A stretch of 64,000 nt of DNA from Paraescarpia echinospica (Eukaryota; Annelida; Polychaeta; Sabellida; Siboglinidae), in assembly GCA_020002185.1 (NCBI GenBank), contig CM034541.1:30836148-30900147 (forward strand). Reading direction: 5' to 3'. Under the pieces are notes generated by a model. It was not told the DNA's origin. It saw only the letters and a list, made by a program, of their open reading frames with translations, and did not search any database. Positions 10,928 to 24,600 of this stretch are shown here, one piece after another (the first letter of the stretch is position 1; each line of letters opens with the position of its first letter). The position numbers were made by a program, and so were the translations under genes.

Positions 10928-11057
10928 CTATGAAATAAACCACAATACATGTACGCGTGCGTACTTACAACTGTTTAAACAAAGGGCGCCAAAATAAAAT
11001 GAGAACCATGCATGCACGCATGCATACATGCGTAAAAGCAGGCTTACCGTAATGTAG

Positions 11058-12655
11058 TCAACTACCACCACTAGCCTGTGAGGATGTCTGTCAGGGTAGT
11101 GTAATGTACTACCATCACTAGCTTGTGAGGATGTCTGTCAGGGTAGTGTAGTCAACTACCACCACTAGCTTGTGAGGATGTCTGCCAGGGTAGTGTAGTC
11201 AACTACCACCACTAGCTTGTGGGGATGTCTGCCAGGGTAGTGTAGTCAACTACCACCTCTAGCTTGTGAGGATGTCTGCCAAGATAGTGTAGTCAACTAC
11301 CACCACTAGCTTGTGAGGATGTCTGTCAGGGTAGTGTAGTCAACTTACCACCACTAGCTTGTGAGGATGTCTGTCAGGGTAGTGTAGTCAACTACCACCA
11401 CTTGCTTGTGAGGATGTATGCCAGGGTAGTGTAGTCAACTACCACCACTAGCTTGTGAGGATGTCTGCAAGGGTAGAGTAGTCAACTACCACCACTAGCT
11501 TGTGAGGATGTCTGTCAAGGTAGTGTAGGCAACTTACCACCACTAGCTTGTGAGGATGTCTGTCAGGGTAGTGTAGTCAACTTACCACCACTAGCTTGTG
11601 ATGATGTCTGTCAGGATAGTGTAGTCAACAACCACCACTAGCTTGTGGAGATGTCTGCCAGGGTAGTCTAGTTAACTACTACCACTAGCTTGTGAGGATG
11701 TCTGTCAGGGTAGTGTAGTCAACTTACCACCACTAGCTTGTGAGGATGTCTGTCAGGGTAGTGTAGTCAACTACCACCACTAGCTTGTGAGGATGTCTGC
11801 CAGGGTAGTGTAGTCAACTACCACCACTAGCTTGTGAGGATGTCTGCGAGGGTAGTGTAGTCAACATACCAACACTAGCTTGTGAGGATGTCTGTCAGGG
11901 TAGTGTAGTCACCTACTACCACTATCTTGTGAGGATGTATGTCAGGGTAGTGTAGTCAACTTACCACCACTAGATTGTGAGGATATCTGTCAGGTTAGTG
12001 TAGTCAACCACGACTAGCTCGTGAGGATGTCTGTCAAGGTAGTATAGTCAACTACCACCACTAGCTTGAGAGGATGTCTGCCAGGGTAGAGTAGTCAACT
12101 ACCACCACTAGCTTGTGAGGTTGACTGTAAGGGTAGTGTAGTCAACTACCACCACTAGCTTGTGAGGATGTCTGTCAGCGTAGTGGAGACAACTACCATC
12201 ACTAGCTTATGAGGATGTCTGTCAGGGTAGTGTAGTCAACTACCATCACTAGCTTGTGAGGATGTCTGCCATAGTAGTGTAGTCAACTACCATCACTAGC
12301 TTGTGAGGATGTCTGTCAGGGTAGTGTAGTCAACTACCACCACTAGCATGTGAGGATGTCTGTCAGGGTAGTGTAGTCTACTACCATCACTAGCTTGTGA
12401 GGATGTCTGTCAGAGTAGTGTAGTCAACTACCATCACTACCTTGTGAGGATATCTGTCAGGGTAGTGTACACAACTACCATCACTAGCTTGTGAGGATGT
12501 CTGTCAGGGTAATGTAGTCAACTACCACCACTAGCTTGTGAGGATGACTGTCAGGGTAGTGTTGTCAACTACCACCACTAGCTTCTGAGGATATCTGTCA
12601 GGGTAGTGTAGTCTACTACCACGACTAGCTTGTGAGGATGTCTGCCAGGGTAGTG
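11058..12655 (-). repeat. 47-bp satellite array A1
   Basis: About 34 monomers. The sense strand, defined by the neighbouring M exon, is minus. The sense consensus reads GTAGTTGACTACACTACCC, then TGACAGACATCCTCACAAGC, then TAGTGGTG, 47 bp in all, with 48-bp variants carrying an extra A (GGTAAGTTG). Monomers vary by a few point changes. The array is bounded on the left by the left TIR and on the right by the 3' end of module M. Confidence 0.97.
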
Positions 12656-12660
12656 TAGTT

Positions 12661-12885
12661 CTGGCCCGCCGCCGCCGCCTCGACGCTCCCCAAGGCCTCT
12701 TCGGCGCCTCGCTTACGACCGGCTACCAGCGGCGGCGTGATGACCACCACGGGTCACTTATTGCCAGGCGCCACCGTTGTCACCGCTGCTGCTGCCGTAG
12801 CTTGCTGTTGGCCGCCGACCGCCTTCGGACCCTGACTCTGTTTGTGCATCGCCTTCATCTTTTTCGGTGTCTCATTATCTGCCAT
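12661..12885 (-). pseudogene. Module M frame, copy 1, interrupted by a stop
   Basis: On the minus strand ATG is at 12885-12883. The frame begins MADNETPKKMKAMHKQSQGP, then a Gln/Ala-rich stretch, and reaches TGA at 12756-12754 after 43 residues. The sister copy at 41141-41401 reads AGA (Arg) there and continues in frame (PVVVIAPPLVARRKRGAEEA), so this copy carries a nonsense change. Upstream is a CAG repeat (12902-12927) just after a TTGTTTCAG acceptor-like site on the minus strand. The start resembles exon 1 of module P (both M-x-x-N-x-T-P-x-K), hinting that M and P are diverged paralogues. About eight substitutions separate the two M copies and all that I examined change the residue. Function unknown. 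Confidence 0.5.
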
Positions 12886-13395
12886 TATTGCGGGAGAACG
12901 TCTGCTGCTGCTGCTGCTGCTGCTGCTGAAACAATACGTTAGAACACTGGCGTTATACAACATAGCATTTTCTCAACCGTTTTATACTTTACAAAATATG
13001 GCGCATGCGCACTTAACACAGACGCCGCATAACTGCCTAGTCTACAGTTCTCTTACAAAATAACGCGCATGCGTACTTAACACATACGACGCATAACTGC
13101 CTAGTCTACCGAGGTATTTGCTTTAGAAAAAAAGTTAGCGGTCATATCAGTACATTCATCGTTAAATGTGTCTTTACATCGATTTTCTCTAATATCACTA
13201 CACCACACGATTCCCGAGCCCTAACTAATCATATACAACGCTTACTTTCATGCTTTTCGCTTTTCGTTTATTGTTTTTGAAATGGCATTGTTCTCCGTTC
13301 ACATTCCGATCACGATAACTCACGCGCCGCAGTGTCATGCGCCGCCGCCACTGTTTGATGGCGCATTCCACCGTTTGCTCATTTCATGCACGCTT
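12886..13395. promoter_or_regulatory. Bidirectional M/P spacer with NRF1-type palindrome, copy 1
   Basis: M and P diverge from this ~510-bp non-satellite spacer. It holds two ~64-bp tandem units (starting 12991 and 13055), each ACAAAATA followed by a GCGCATGCG-type palindrome. The first is TGGCGCATGCGCAC (about 12999-13012), a match to the NRF1 consensus GCGCATGCGC, overlapping an AAnATGGCG YY1-like core. These motifs are typical of TATA-less, often bidirectional animal promoters. A duplicate is at 41402-41905. Confidence 0.5.
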
Positions 13396-13835
13396 ATGGA
13401 GTCGAATGCAACGCCTGGTAAGGCAACACAGCTGTAAGCCTGCTTTTTATTTTGGCGCCCTTTATTTAAACAGTTGTAAGCACGCACGCGTACATGTATT
13501 GTGGTTTATTTCATAGAGTACAGAAGATCCAACTGCCTACAAGAACGGCCCTGTCAGCAGCAGCAGCAGCAAAGCCGGTATGCTCGTTCGCTCCCATATC
13601 ACGGAGTGACCCCCCTCGCCCAATCACTCCACCACCACCACCACCTATCAGCCACGACGCCGATGACTTCGATGACGACACCAGCCTCGTGTCTCCGTTC
13701 TTAAGAAGAGGAAGCAATGGATCGTGGTACACGCCTATCCCACCGACCGAACTATTACACTACCCTGACAGACATCCACACAAGCTAGTGGTGTTAGTTG
13801 ACTACACTACCCTGACAGACATCATCACAAGCTAG
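13396..13835 (+). CDS. Module P gene model, copy 2, two exons (13396-13433, 13517-13835)
   Basis: Exon 1 starts at ATG 13396 and encodes MESNATPGKATQ plus two bases. A GTAAGC donor follows at 13434, and the 83-bp intron ends in TTTATTTCATAG at 13516. Exon 2 enters in the matching phase and encodes VQKIQLPTRTALSAAAAAKP, PVCSFAPISRSDPPRP, a Pro run, acidic HDADDFDDD and SPFLRRGSNGSWYTPIPPTEL. It then runs into the satellite for about 28 residues, ending DYTTLTDIITS and TAG, giving 118 residues. The frame match across a GT-AG boundary in both internal copies supports the model. No domain is recognised: it looks like a small low-complexity protein with Ala, Pro and Asp tracts. Compared with copy 3, all changes I found are non-synonymous, so it may no longer be constrained. 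Alternative: a non-coding transcript. Confidence 0.45.
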
Positions 13836-15654
13836 TGGTGGTAAGTTGACTACATTACCCTGACACACATCCTCACAAGCTAGTAGTGGTAAGTTGCCTA
13901 CACTACTTTGACAGACATCCTCACAAGCTAGTGGTGGTAGTTGACTACACTACCTTTGCAGACATCCTCACAAGCTAGTGGTGGTAGTTGACTACACTAC
14001 CCTGGCAGACATCCCCACAAGCTAGTGGTGGTAGTTGACTACACTACCCTGGCAGACATCCTCACAAGCTAGTGGTGGTAGTTGACTACACTACCCTGGC
14101 AGACATACTCACAAGCTAGTGGTGGTAGTTGACTACACTACCCTGACAGACATCCTCACAAGCTAGTGGTGGTAGTAGACTACACTACCCTGACAGACAT
14201 CCTCACAAGCTAGTGGTGGTAGTTGACTACACTACCCTGACAGACATCCTCACAAGCTAGTGGTGGTAGTTGACTACACTACCCTGACAGACATTCTCAC
14301 AAGCTAGTGATGGTAGTTGACTACACTACTCTGGCATACATCCTCACAAGCTAGTGATGGTAGTTGACTACACTACCCTGACAGACATCCTCACAAGCTA
14401 GTGATGGTAGTTGACTACACTACCCCAGGAAAACATCCTCACAAGCTAGTGGTAGTTGGTCGCTACACTACCCTGGCAGATATCCTCACAATCTAGTAGT
14501 GGTAGTTGACTACACTACCCTGACAGACATCCTCACAAGCTAGTGATGGTAGTTGACAACACTACCCTGGCAGACATCCTCACAAGCTAGTTGTGAAAGT
14601 TGATTACACTACCCCAGGAAAACATCCTCACAAGCTAGTGGTGGTAGTTGATTACACTACCCTGGCAGACATCCTCACAATCTAATGGTGGTAATTGACC
14701 ACACTACCCTGGCAGACATCCTCACAAGTTAGTGGTGGTAGTTGACTACACTACGCTGACAGACATCCTCACAAGCTAGTGGTGGTAGTTGACTACACTA
14801 CCCTTACAGTCAACCTCACAAGCTAGTGATGGTAGTTGACTACTCTACCCTGGCAGACATCCTCTCACGCTAGTGATGGTAGTTGACTATACTACCTTGA
14901 CAGACATCCTCACAAGCTAGTGGTTGTAGTTGACTACACTAATCTGACAGACATCCTCACAAGCTAGTGGTGGTAGTTGACTATAGTACCAAGACAGACA
15001 TCCTCACAAGCTGGTGATGGTAGTTGATTACTCTACCCTGACAGACATCCTCACAATCTAGTAGTGGTAGTTGACAACACTACCCTGACAGACATCCTCA
15101 CAAAATAGTGGTGGTAGTTGATTACACTACCCTGGCAGACATACTCACAAGCTAGTGGTGGTAGTTGACTACACTACCCTGGCAGACATCCTCACAAGTT
15201 AGTGGTGGTAGTTGACTACACTACGCTGACAGACATCCTCACAAGCTAGTGGTGGTAGTTGACTACTCTACCCTGGCAGACATCCTCTCACGCTAGTGAT
15301 GATGGTAGTTGACTATACTACCTTGACAGACATCCTCGCAAGCTAGTGGTTGTAGTTGACTACACTAACCTGACAGACATCCTCACAAGCTAGTGGTGGT
15401 AGTTGACTATAGTACCATGACAGACATCCTCACAAGCTGGTGATGGTAATTGATTACTCTACCTTGACAGATATCCTCACAAACTAGGGTTGTAGTTGAC
15501 TACACTACCCTGGCAGACATCCTCACAAGCTAGTGGTGGTAGTTGACTACACTACCCTGACAGACATCCTCACAAGCTAGTAGTGGTAAGTTGCCTACAC
15601 TACTTTGACTGACATCCTCACAAGCCAGTGGTGGTAGTTGACTATACTACCCTG

Positions 15655-18600
15655 ACAGACATCCTCACAAACTAGTGGTGGGTCCCACCACTAGCTTGTG
15701 AGGATGTCTGTTCTTAAGAAGAGGAAGCAATGGATCGTGGTACACGCCTATCCCACCGACCGAACTATTACACTACCCTGACAGACATCCACACAAGCTA
15801 CTGGTGTTAGTTGAATACACTACCCTGACAGACATCATCACAAGCTAGTGGTGGTAAGTTGACTACACTACCCTGACAGACATCCTCACAAGCTAGTGGT
15901 GGTAAGTTGCCTACACTACTTTGACAGACATCCTCACAAGCTAGTGGTGGTAGTTGACTACACTACCTTTGCAGACATCCTCACAAGCTAGTGGTGGTAG
16001 TTGACTACACTACCCTGGCAGACATCCCCACAAGCTAGTGGTGGTAGTTGACTACACTACCCTGGCAGACATCCTCACAAGCTAGTGGTGGTAGTTGACT
16101 ACACTACCCTGGCAGACATACTCATAAGCTAGTGGTGGTAGTTGACTACACTACCCTGACAGACATCCTCACAAGCTAGTGATGGTAGTAGACTACACTA
16201 CCCTGACAGACATCCTCACAAGCTAGTGGTGGTAGTTGACTACACTACCCTGACAGACATTCTCACAAGCTAGTGATGGTAGTTGACTACAATACTCTGG
16301 CAGACATCCTCACAAGCTAGTGATGGTAGTTGACTACACTACCCTGACAGACATCCTCACAAGCTAGTGATGGTAGTTGACAACACTACCCTGGCAGACA
16401 TCCTCACAAGCTAGTGGTGGTAGTTGACTACACTACCCCAGGCAAACATCCTCACAACCTAGTGGTGGTTGATCGCTACACTACCCTGGCAGACATCCTC
16501 ACAATCTAGCAGTGGTAGTTGACAACACTACCCTGACAGACATCCTCACAAACTAGTGGTGGTAGTTGATTACACTACCCTGGCAGATATCCTCACAATC
16601 TATTGGTGGTAATTGACTACACTACCCTGGCAAACATCCTCACAAGTTAGTGGTGGTAGTTGACTACACTACGCTGACAGACATCCTCACAAGCTAGTGG
16701 TGGTAGATGACTACACTACCCTTACAGTCAACCTCATAAGCTAGTGATGGTAGGTGACTACTCTACCCTGGCAGATATCCTCTCACGTTAGTGATTGTAG
16801 TTGACTATACTACCTTGACAGACATCCTCACAAGCTAGTGGTTGTAGTTGACTACACTAACCTGGCAGACATCCCCACAAGCTAGTGGTGGTAGTTGACT
16901 ACACTACCCTGGCAGACATCCTCACAAGCTAGTGGTGGTAGTTGACTACACTACCCTGGCAGACATACTCATAAGCTAGTGGTGGTAGTTGACTACACTA
17001 CCCTGGCAGACATACTCATAAGCTAGTGGTGGTAGTTGACTACACTACCCTGACAGACATCCTCACAAGCTAGTGGTGGTAGTTGACTACACTACCCTGA
17101 CAGACATTCTCACAAGCTAGTGATGGTAGTTGACTACACTACTCTGGCATACATCCTCACAAGCTAGTGATGGTAGTTGACTACACTACCCTGACAGACA
17201 TCCTCACAAGCTAGTGATGGTAGTTGACTACACTACCCCAGGAAAACATCCTCACAAGCTAGTGGTAGTTGGTCGCTACACTACCCTGGCAGATATCCTC
17301 ACAATCTAGTAGTGGTAGTTGACTACACTACCCTGGCAGACATCCTCACAAGCTAGTTGTGAAAGTTGATTACACTACCCCAGGAAAACATCCTCACAAG
17401 CTAGTGGTAGTTTGTCGCTACACTAACCTGGCAGACATCCTCACAATCTAGTAGTGGTAGTTGACAACACTACCCTGACAGACATCCTCACAAACTAGTG
17501 GTGGTAGTTGATTACACTACCCTGGCAGACATCCTCACAATCTAATGGTGGTAATTGACCACACTACCCTGGCAGACATCCTCACAAGTTAGTGGTGGTA
17601 GTTGACTACACTACGCTGACAGACATCCTCACAAGCTAGTGGTGGTAGTTGACTACACTACCCTTACAGTCAACCTCACAAGCTAGTGATGGTAGTTGAC
17701 TACTCTACCCTGGCAGACATCCTCTCACGCTAGTGATGGTAGTTGACTATACTACCTTGACAGACATCCTCACAAGCTAGTGGTTGTAGTTGACTACACT
17801 AATCTGACAGACATCCTCACAAGCTAGTGGTGGTAGTTGACTATAGTACCAAGACAGACATCCTCACAAGCTGGTGATGGTAGTTGATTACTCTACCCTG
17901 ACAGACATCCTCACAATCTAGTAGTGGTAGTTGACAACACTACCCTGACAGACATCCTCACAAAATAGTGGTGGTAGTTGATTACACTACCCTGGCAGAC
18001 ATACTCACAAGCTAGTGGTGGTAGTTGACTACACTACCCTGGCAGACATCCTCACAAGTTAGTGGTGGTAGTTGACTACACTACGCTGACAGACATCCTC
18101 ACAAGCTAGTGGTGGTAGTTGACTACTCTACCCTGGCAGACATCCTCTCACGCTAGTGATGATGGTAGTTGACTATACTACCTTGACAGACATCCTCGCA
18201 AGCTAGTGGTTGTAGTTGACTACACTAACCTGACAGACATCCTCACAAGCTAGTGGTGGTAGTTGACTATAGTACCATGACAGACATCCTCACAAGCTGG
18301 TGATGGTAATTGATTACTCTACCTTGACAGATATCCTCACAAACTAGTGGTTGTAGTTGAGTACACTACCCTGGCAGACATCCTCACAAGCTAGTGGTGG
18401 TAGTTGACTACACTACCCTGACAGACATCCTCACAAGCTAGAAGTGGTAAGTTGCCTACACTACTTTGACTGACATCCTCACAAGCCAGTGGTGGTAGTT
18501 GACTATACTACCCTGACAGACATCCTCACAAACTAGTGGTGGGTCCCACCACTAGCTTGTGAGGATGTCTGTTCTTAAGAAGAGGAAGCAATGGATCGTG

Positions 18601-21600
18601 GTACACGCCTATCCCACCGACCGAACTATTACACTACCCTGACAGACATCCACACAAGCTAGTGGTGTTAGTTGACTACACTACCCTGACAGACATCATC
18701 ACAAGCTAGTGGTGGTAAGTTGACTACACTACCCTGACAGACATCCTCACAAGCTAGTGGTGGTAAGTTGCCTACACTACTTTGACAGACATCCTCACAA
18801 GCTAGTGGTGGTAGTTGACTACACTACCTTTGCAGACATCCTCACAAGCTAGTGGTGGTAGTTGACTACACTACCCTGGCAGACATCCTCACAAGCTAGT
18901 GGTGGTAGTTGACTACACTACCCTGGCAGACATACTCATAAGCTAGTGGTGGTAGTTGACTACACTACCCTGACAGACATCCTCACAAGCTAGTGATGGT
19001 AGTAGACTACACTACCCTGACAGACATCCTCACAAGCTAGTGGTGGTAGTTGACTACACTACCCTGACAGACATTCTCACAAGCTAGTGATGGTAGTTGA
19101 CTACAATACTCTGGCAGACATCCTCACAAGCTAGTGATGGTAGTTGACTACACTACCCTGACAGACATCCTCTCAAGCTAGTGATGGTAGTTGACAACAC
19201 TACCCTGGCAGACATCCTCACAAGCTATTGGTGGTAGTTGACTACACTACCCCAGGCAAACATCCTCACAACCTAGTGGTGGTTGATCGCTACGCTACCC
19301 TGGCAGACATCCTCACAATCTAGCAGTGGTAGTTGACAACACTACCCTGACAGACATCCTCACAAACTAGTGGTGGTAGTTGATTACACTACCCTGGCAG
19401 ATATCCTCACAATCTATTGGTGGTAATTGACTACATTACCCTGGCAAACATCCTCACAAGTTAGTGGTGGTAATTGACTACACTACGCTGACAGACATCC
19501 TCACAAGCTAGTGGTGGTAGATGACTACACTACCCTTACAGTCAACCTCATAAGCTAGTGATGGTAGGTGACTACTCTACCCTGGCAGATATCCTCTCAC
19601 GGTAGTGATTGTAGTTGACTATAGTACCTTGACAGACATCCTCACAAGCTAGTGGTTGTAGTTGACTACACTAACCTGACAGACATCCTCACAAGCTAGT
19701 GGTGGTAGTTGACTATAGTACCAAGACAGACATCCTCACAAGCTGGTGATGGTAGTTGATTACTCTACCCTGACAGACATCCTCACAAGCTAGTGGTTGT
19801 AGTTGACTACACTACCCTGACAGACATCCTCACAAGCTAGTAGTGGTAAGTTGCCTACACTACTTTGACAGACATCCTCACAAGCTAGTGGTGGTAGTTG
19901 ATTATACTACCCTGACAGACATCCTCACAAACTAGTGGTGGGTCCCACCACTAGCTTGTGAGGATGTCTGTTCTTAAGAAGAGGAAGAAATGGATCGTGG
20001 TACACGCCTATCCCACCGACCGAACTATTACACTACCCTGACAGACATCCACACAAGCTAGTGGTGTTAGTTGACTACACTACCCTGACAGACATCATCA
20101 CAAGCTAGTGGTGGTAAGTTGACTACACTACACTGACAGACATCCTCACAAGCTAGTGGTGGTAAGTTGCCTACACTACTTTGACAGACATCCTCACAAG
20201 CTAGTGGTGGTAGTTGACTACACTACCTTTGCAGACATCCTCACAAGCTAGTGGTGGTAGTTGACTACACTACCGTGGCAGACATCCCCACAAGCTAGTG
20301 GTGGTAGTTGACTACACTACCCTGGCAGACATCCTCACAAGCTAGTGGTGGTAGTTGACTACACTACCCTGGCAGACACACTCATAAGCTAGTGGTGGTA
20401 GTTGACTACACTACCCTGACAGACATCCTCACAAGCTAGTGATGGTAGTAGACTACACTACCCTGACAGACATCCTCACAAGCTAGTGGTGGTAGTTGAC
20501 TACACTACCCTGACAGACATCCTCACAAGCTAGTGGTGGTAGTTGACTACACTACCCTGACAGACATTCTCACAAGCTAGTGATGGTAGTTGACTACACT
20601 ACTCTGGCAGACATCCTCACAAGCTAGTGATGGTAGTTGACTACACTACCCTGACAGACATCCTCACAAGCTAGTGGTGAAAGTTGACTACACTACCCCA
20701 GGCAAACATCCTCACAACCTAGTGGTGGTTGGTCGCTACACTAACCTGGCAGACATCCTCACAATCTAGTAGTGGTAGTTGACAACACTACCCTGACAGA
20801 CATCCTCACAAACTAGTGGTGGTAGTTGATTACACTACCCTGGCAGACATCCTCACAATCTAATGGTGGTAATTGACCACACTACCCTGGCAGACATCCT
20901 CACAAGTTAGTGGTGGTAGTTGACTACACTACGCTGACAGACATCCTCACAAGCTAGTGGTGGTAGTTGACTACACTACCCTTACAGTCAACCTCACAAG
21001 CTAGTGATGGTAGTTGACTACTCTACCCTGGCAGACATCCTCTCACGCTAGTGATGGTAGTTGACTATACTACCTTGACAGACATCCTCACAAGCTAGTG
21101 GTTGTAGTTGACTACACTAATCTGACAGACATCCTCACAAGCTAGTGGTGGTAGTTGACTATAGTACCAAGACAGACATCCTCACAAGCTGGTGATGGTA
21201 GTTGATTACTCTACCCTGACAGACATCCTCACAAGCTAGTGGTTGTAGTTGACTACACTACCCTGGCAGACATCCTCACAAGCTAGTGGTGGTAGTTAAC
21301 TACACTAACCTGACAGACATCCTCACAAGCTAGTGGTGGTAGTTAACTACACTACCCCAGGCATACAACCTCACAAGCTAGTGGTGGTTGGTCGCTACAC
21401 TACCCAGGCAGACATCCTCACAAGCTAGTGATGGTAGTTGACAACACTACCCTGGCAGACATCTTCACAAGCTAGTGGTGGTAGTTGACTACACTACCCC
21501 AGGAAAACATCCTCACAAGCTAGTGGTGGTTGGTCGCTACACTACACTGGCAGACATCCTCACAATCTAGTAGTGGTAGTTGACAACACTACCCTGAGAG

Positions 21601-24600
21601 ACATCCTCACAAAATAGTGGTGGTAGTTGATTACACTACCCTGGCAGACATACTCACAAGCTAGTGGTGGTAGTTGACTACACTACCCTGGCAGACATCC
21701 TCACAAGTTAGTGGTGGTAGTTGACTACACTACGCTGACAGACATCCTCACAAGCTAGTGGTGGTAGTTGACTACTCTACCCTGGCAGACATCCTCTCAC
21801 GCTAGTGATGATGGTAGTTGACTATACTACCTTGACAGACATCCTCGCAAACTAGTGGTTGTAGTTGACTACACTAACCTGACAGACATCCTCACAAGTT
21901 AGTGGTGGTAGTTGACTATAGTACCATGACAGACATCCTCACAAGCTGGTGATGGTAATTGATTACTCTACCTTGACAGATATCCTCACAAACTAGTGGT
22001 TGTAGTTGACTACACTACCCTGGCAGACATCCTCACAAGCTTGTGGTGGTAGTTGACTACACTACCCTGACAGACATCCTCACAAGCTAGTAGTGGTAAG
22101 TTGCCTACACTACTTTGACTGACATCCTCACAAGCTAGTGGTGGTAGTTGACTATACTACCCTGACAGACATCCTCACAAACTAGTGGTGGGTCCCACCA
22201 CTAGCTTGTGAGGATGTCTGTTCTTAAGAAGAGGAAGCAATGGATCGTGGTACACGCCTATCCCACCGACCGAACTATTACACTACCCTGACAGACATCC
22301 ACACAAGCTACTGGTGTTAGTTGACTACACTACCCTGACAGACATCATCACAAGCTAGTGGTGGTAAGTTGACTACACTACCCTGACAGACATCCTCACA
22401 AGCTAGTGGTGGTAAGTTGCCTACACTACTTTGACAGACATCCTCACAAGCTAGTGATGGTAGTTGACTACACTACCTTTGCAGACATCCTCACAAGCTA
22501 GTGGTGGTAGTTGACTACACTACCCTGGCAGACATCCCCACAAGCTAGTGGTGGTAGTTGACTACACTACCCTGACAGACATCCTCACAAGCTAGTGGTG
22601 GTAGTTGACTACACTACCCTGACAGACATTCTCACAAGCTAGTGATGGTAGTTGACTACACTACTCTGGCATACATCCTCACAAGCTAGTGATGGTAGTT
22701 GACTACACTACCCTGACAGACATCCTCACAAGCTAGTGGTGAAAGTTGACTACACTACCCCAGGCAAACATCCTCACAACCTAGTGGTGGTTGGTCGCTA
22801 CACTAACCTGGCAGACATCCTCACAATCTAGTAGTGGTAGTTGACAACACTACCCTGACAGACATCCTCACAAACTAGTGGTGGTAGTTGATTACACTAC
22901 CCTGGCAGATATCCTCACAATCTAATGGTGGTAATTGACCACACTACCCTGGCAGACATCCTCACAAGTTAGTGGTGGTAGTTGACTACACTACGCTGAC
23001 AGACATCCTCACAAGCTAGTGGTGGTAGTTGACTACACTACCCTTACAGTCAACCTCACAAGCTAGTGATGGTAGTTGACTACTCTACCCTGGCAGACAT
23101 CCTCTCACGCTAGTGATGGTAGTTGACTATACTACCTTGACAGACATCCTCACAAGCTAGTGGTTGTAGTTGACTACACTAATCTGACAGACATCCTCAC
23201 AAGCTAGTGGTGGTAGTTGACTATAGTACCAAGACAGACATCCTCACAAGCTGGTGATGGTAGTTGATTACTCTACCCTGACAGACATCCTCACAAGCTA
23301 GTGGTTGTAGTTGACTACACTACCCTGGCAGACATCCTCACAAGCTAGTGGTGGTAGTTAACTACACTAACCTGACAGACATCCTCACAAGCTAGTGGTG
23401 GTAGTTAACTACACTACCCCAGGCATACAACCTCACAAGCTAGTGGTGGTTGGTCGCTACACTACCCAGGCAGACATCCTCACAAGCTAGTGATGGTAGT
23501 TGACAACACTACCCTGGCAGACATCTTCACAAGCTAGTGGTGGTAGTTGACTACACTACCCCAGGAAAATATCCTCACAAGCTAGTGGTGGTTGGTCGCT
23601 ACACTACACTGGCAGACATCCTCACAATCTAGTAGTGGTAGTTGACAACACTACCCTGAGAGACATCCTCACAAAATAGTTGTGGTAGTTGATTACACTA
23701 CCCTGGCAGACATACTCACAAGCTAGTGGTGGTAGTTGACTACACTACCCTGGCAGACATGCTCACAAGTTAGTGGTGGTAGTTGACTACACTACGCTGA
23801 CAGACATCCTCACAAGCTAGTGGTGGTAGTTGACTACTCTACCCTGGCAGACTTCCTCTCACGCTAGTGATGATGGTAGTTGACTATACTACCTTGACAG
23901 ACATCCTCGCAAACTAGTGGTTGTAGTTGACTACACTAACCTGACAGACATCCTCACAAGTTAGTGGTGGTAGTTGACTATAGTACCATGACAGACATCC
24001 TCACAAGCTGGTGATGGTAATTGATTACTCTACCTTGACAGATATCCTCACAAACTAGTGGTTGTAGTTGACTACACTACCCTGGCAGACATCCTCACAA
24101 GCTTGTGGTGGTAGTTGACTACACTACCCTGACAGACATCCTCACAAGCTAGTAGTGGTAAGTTGCCTACACTACTTTGACTGACATCCTCACAAGCTAG
24201 TGGTGGTAGTTGACTATACTACCCTGACAGACATCCTCACAAACTAGTGGTGGGTCCCACCACTAGCTTGTGAGGATGTCTGTTCTTAAGAAGAGGAAGC
24301 AATGGATCGTGGTACACGCCTATCCCACCGACCGAACTATTACACTACCCTGACAGACATCCACACAAGCTACTGGTGTTAGTTGACTACACTACCCTGA
24401 CAGACATCATCACAAGCTAGTGGTGGTAAGTTGACTACACTACCCTGACAGACATCCTCACAAGCTAGTGGTGGTAAGTTGCCTACACTACTTTGACAGA
24501 CATCCTCACAAGCTAGTGGTGGTAGTTGACTACACTACCTTTGCAGACATCCTCACAAGCTAGTGGTGGTAGTTGACTACACTACCCTGGCAGACATCCC

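Larger units (their letters stand above)
9891..11057 (+). repeat. Left terminal inverted repeat
   Basis: 9891-10948 pairs with 59190-60246 in inverted orientation, with scattered substitutions and small indels (by eye roughly 95% identity). The left copy also keeps about 90 bp (10949-11037) that the right copy has lost. Homology then resumes at GCAGGCTTACCGTAATG and passes directly into the satellite. It contains an inward TATA box, two internal short tandem repeats and the outward-facing P exon. Confidence 0.92.

Noticed and set aside
10718..10933. Inward plus-strand frame in the left TIR (and equivalents at 13511, 42021, 45545, 47630, 59204) and the overlapping Gln-rich frame
   Set aside because: They overlap the P exon. 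In the P frame several TIR-versus-internal changes are silent and the splice phase matches exon 1; in the other frames the same changes alter residues and no upstream exon fits.
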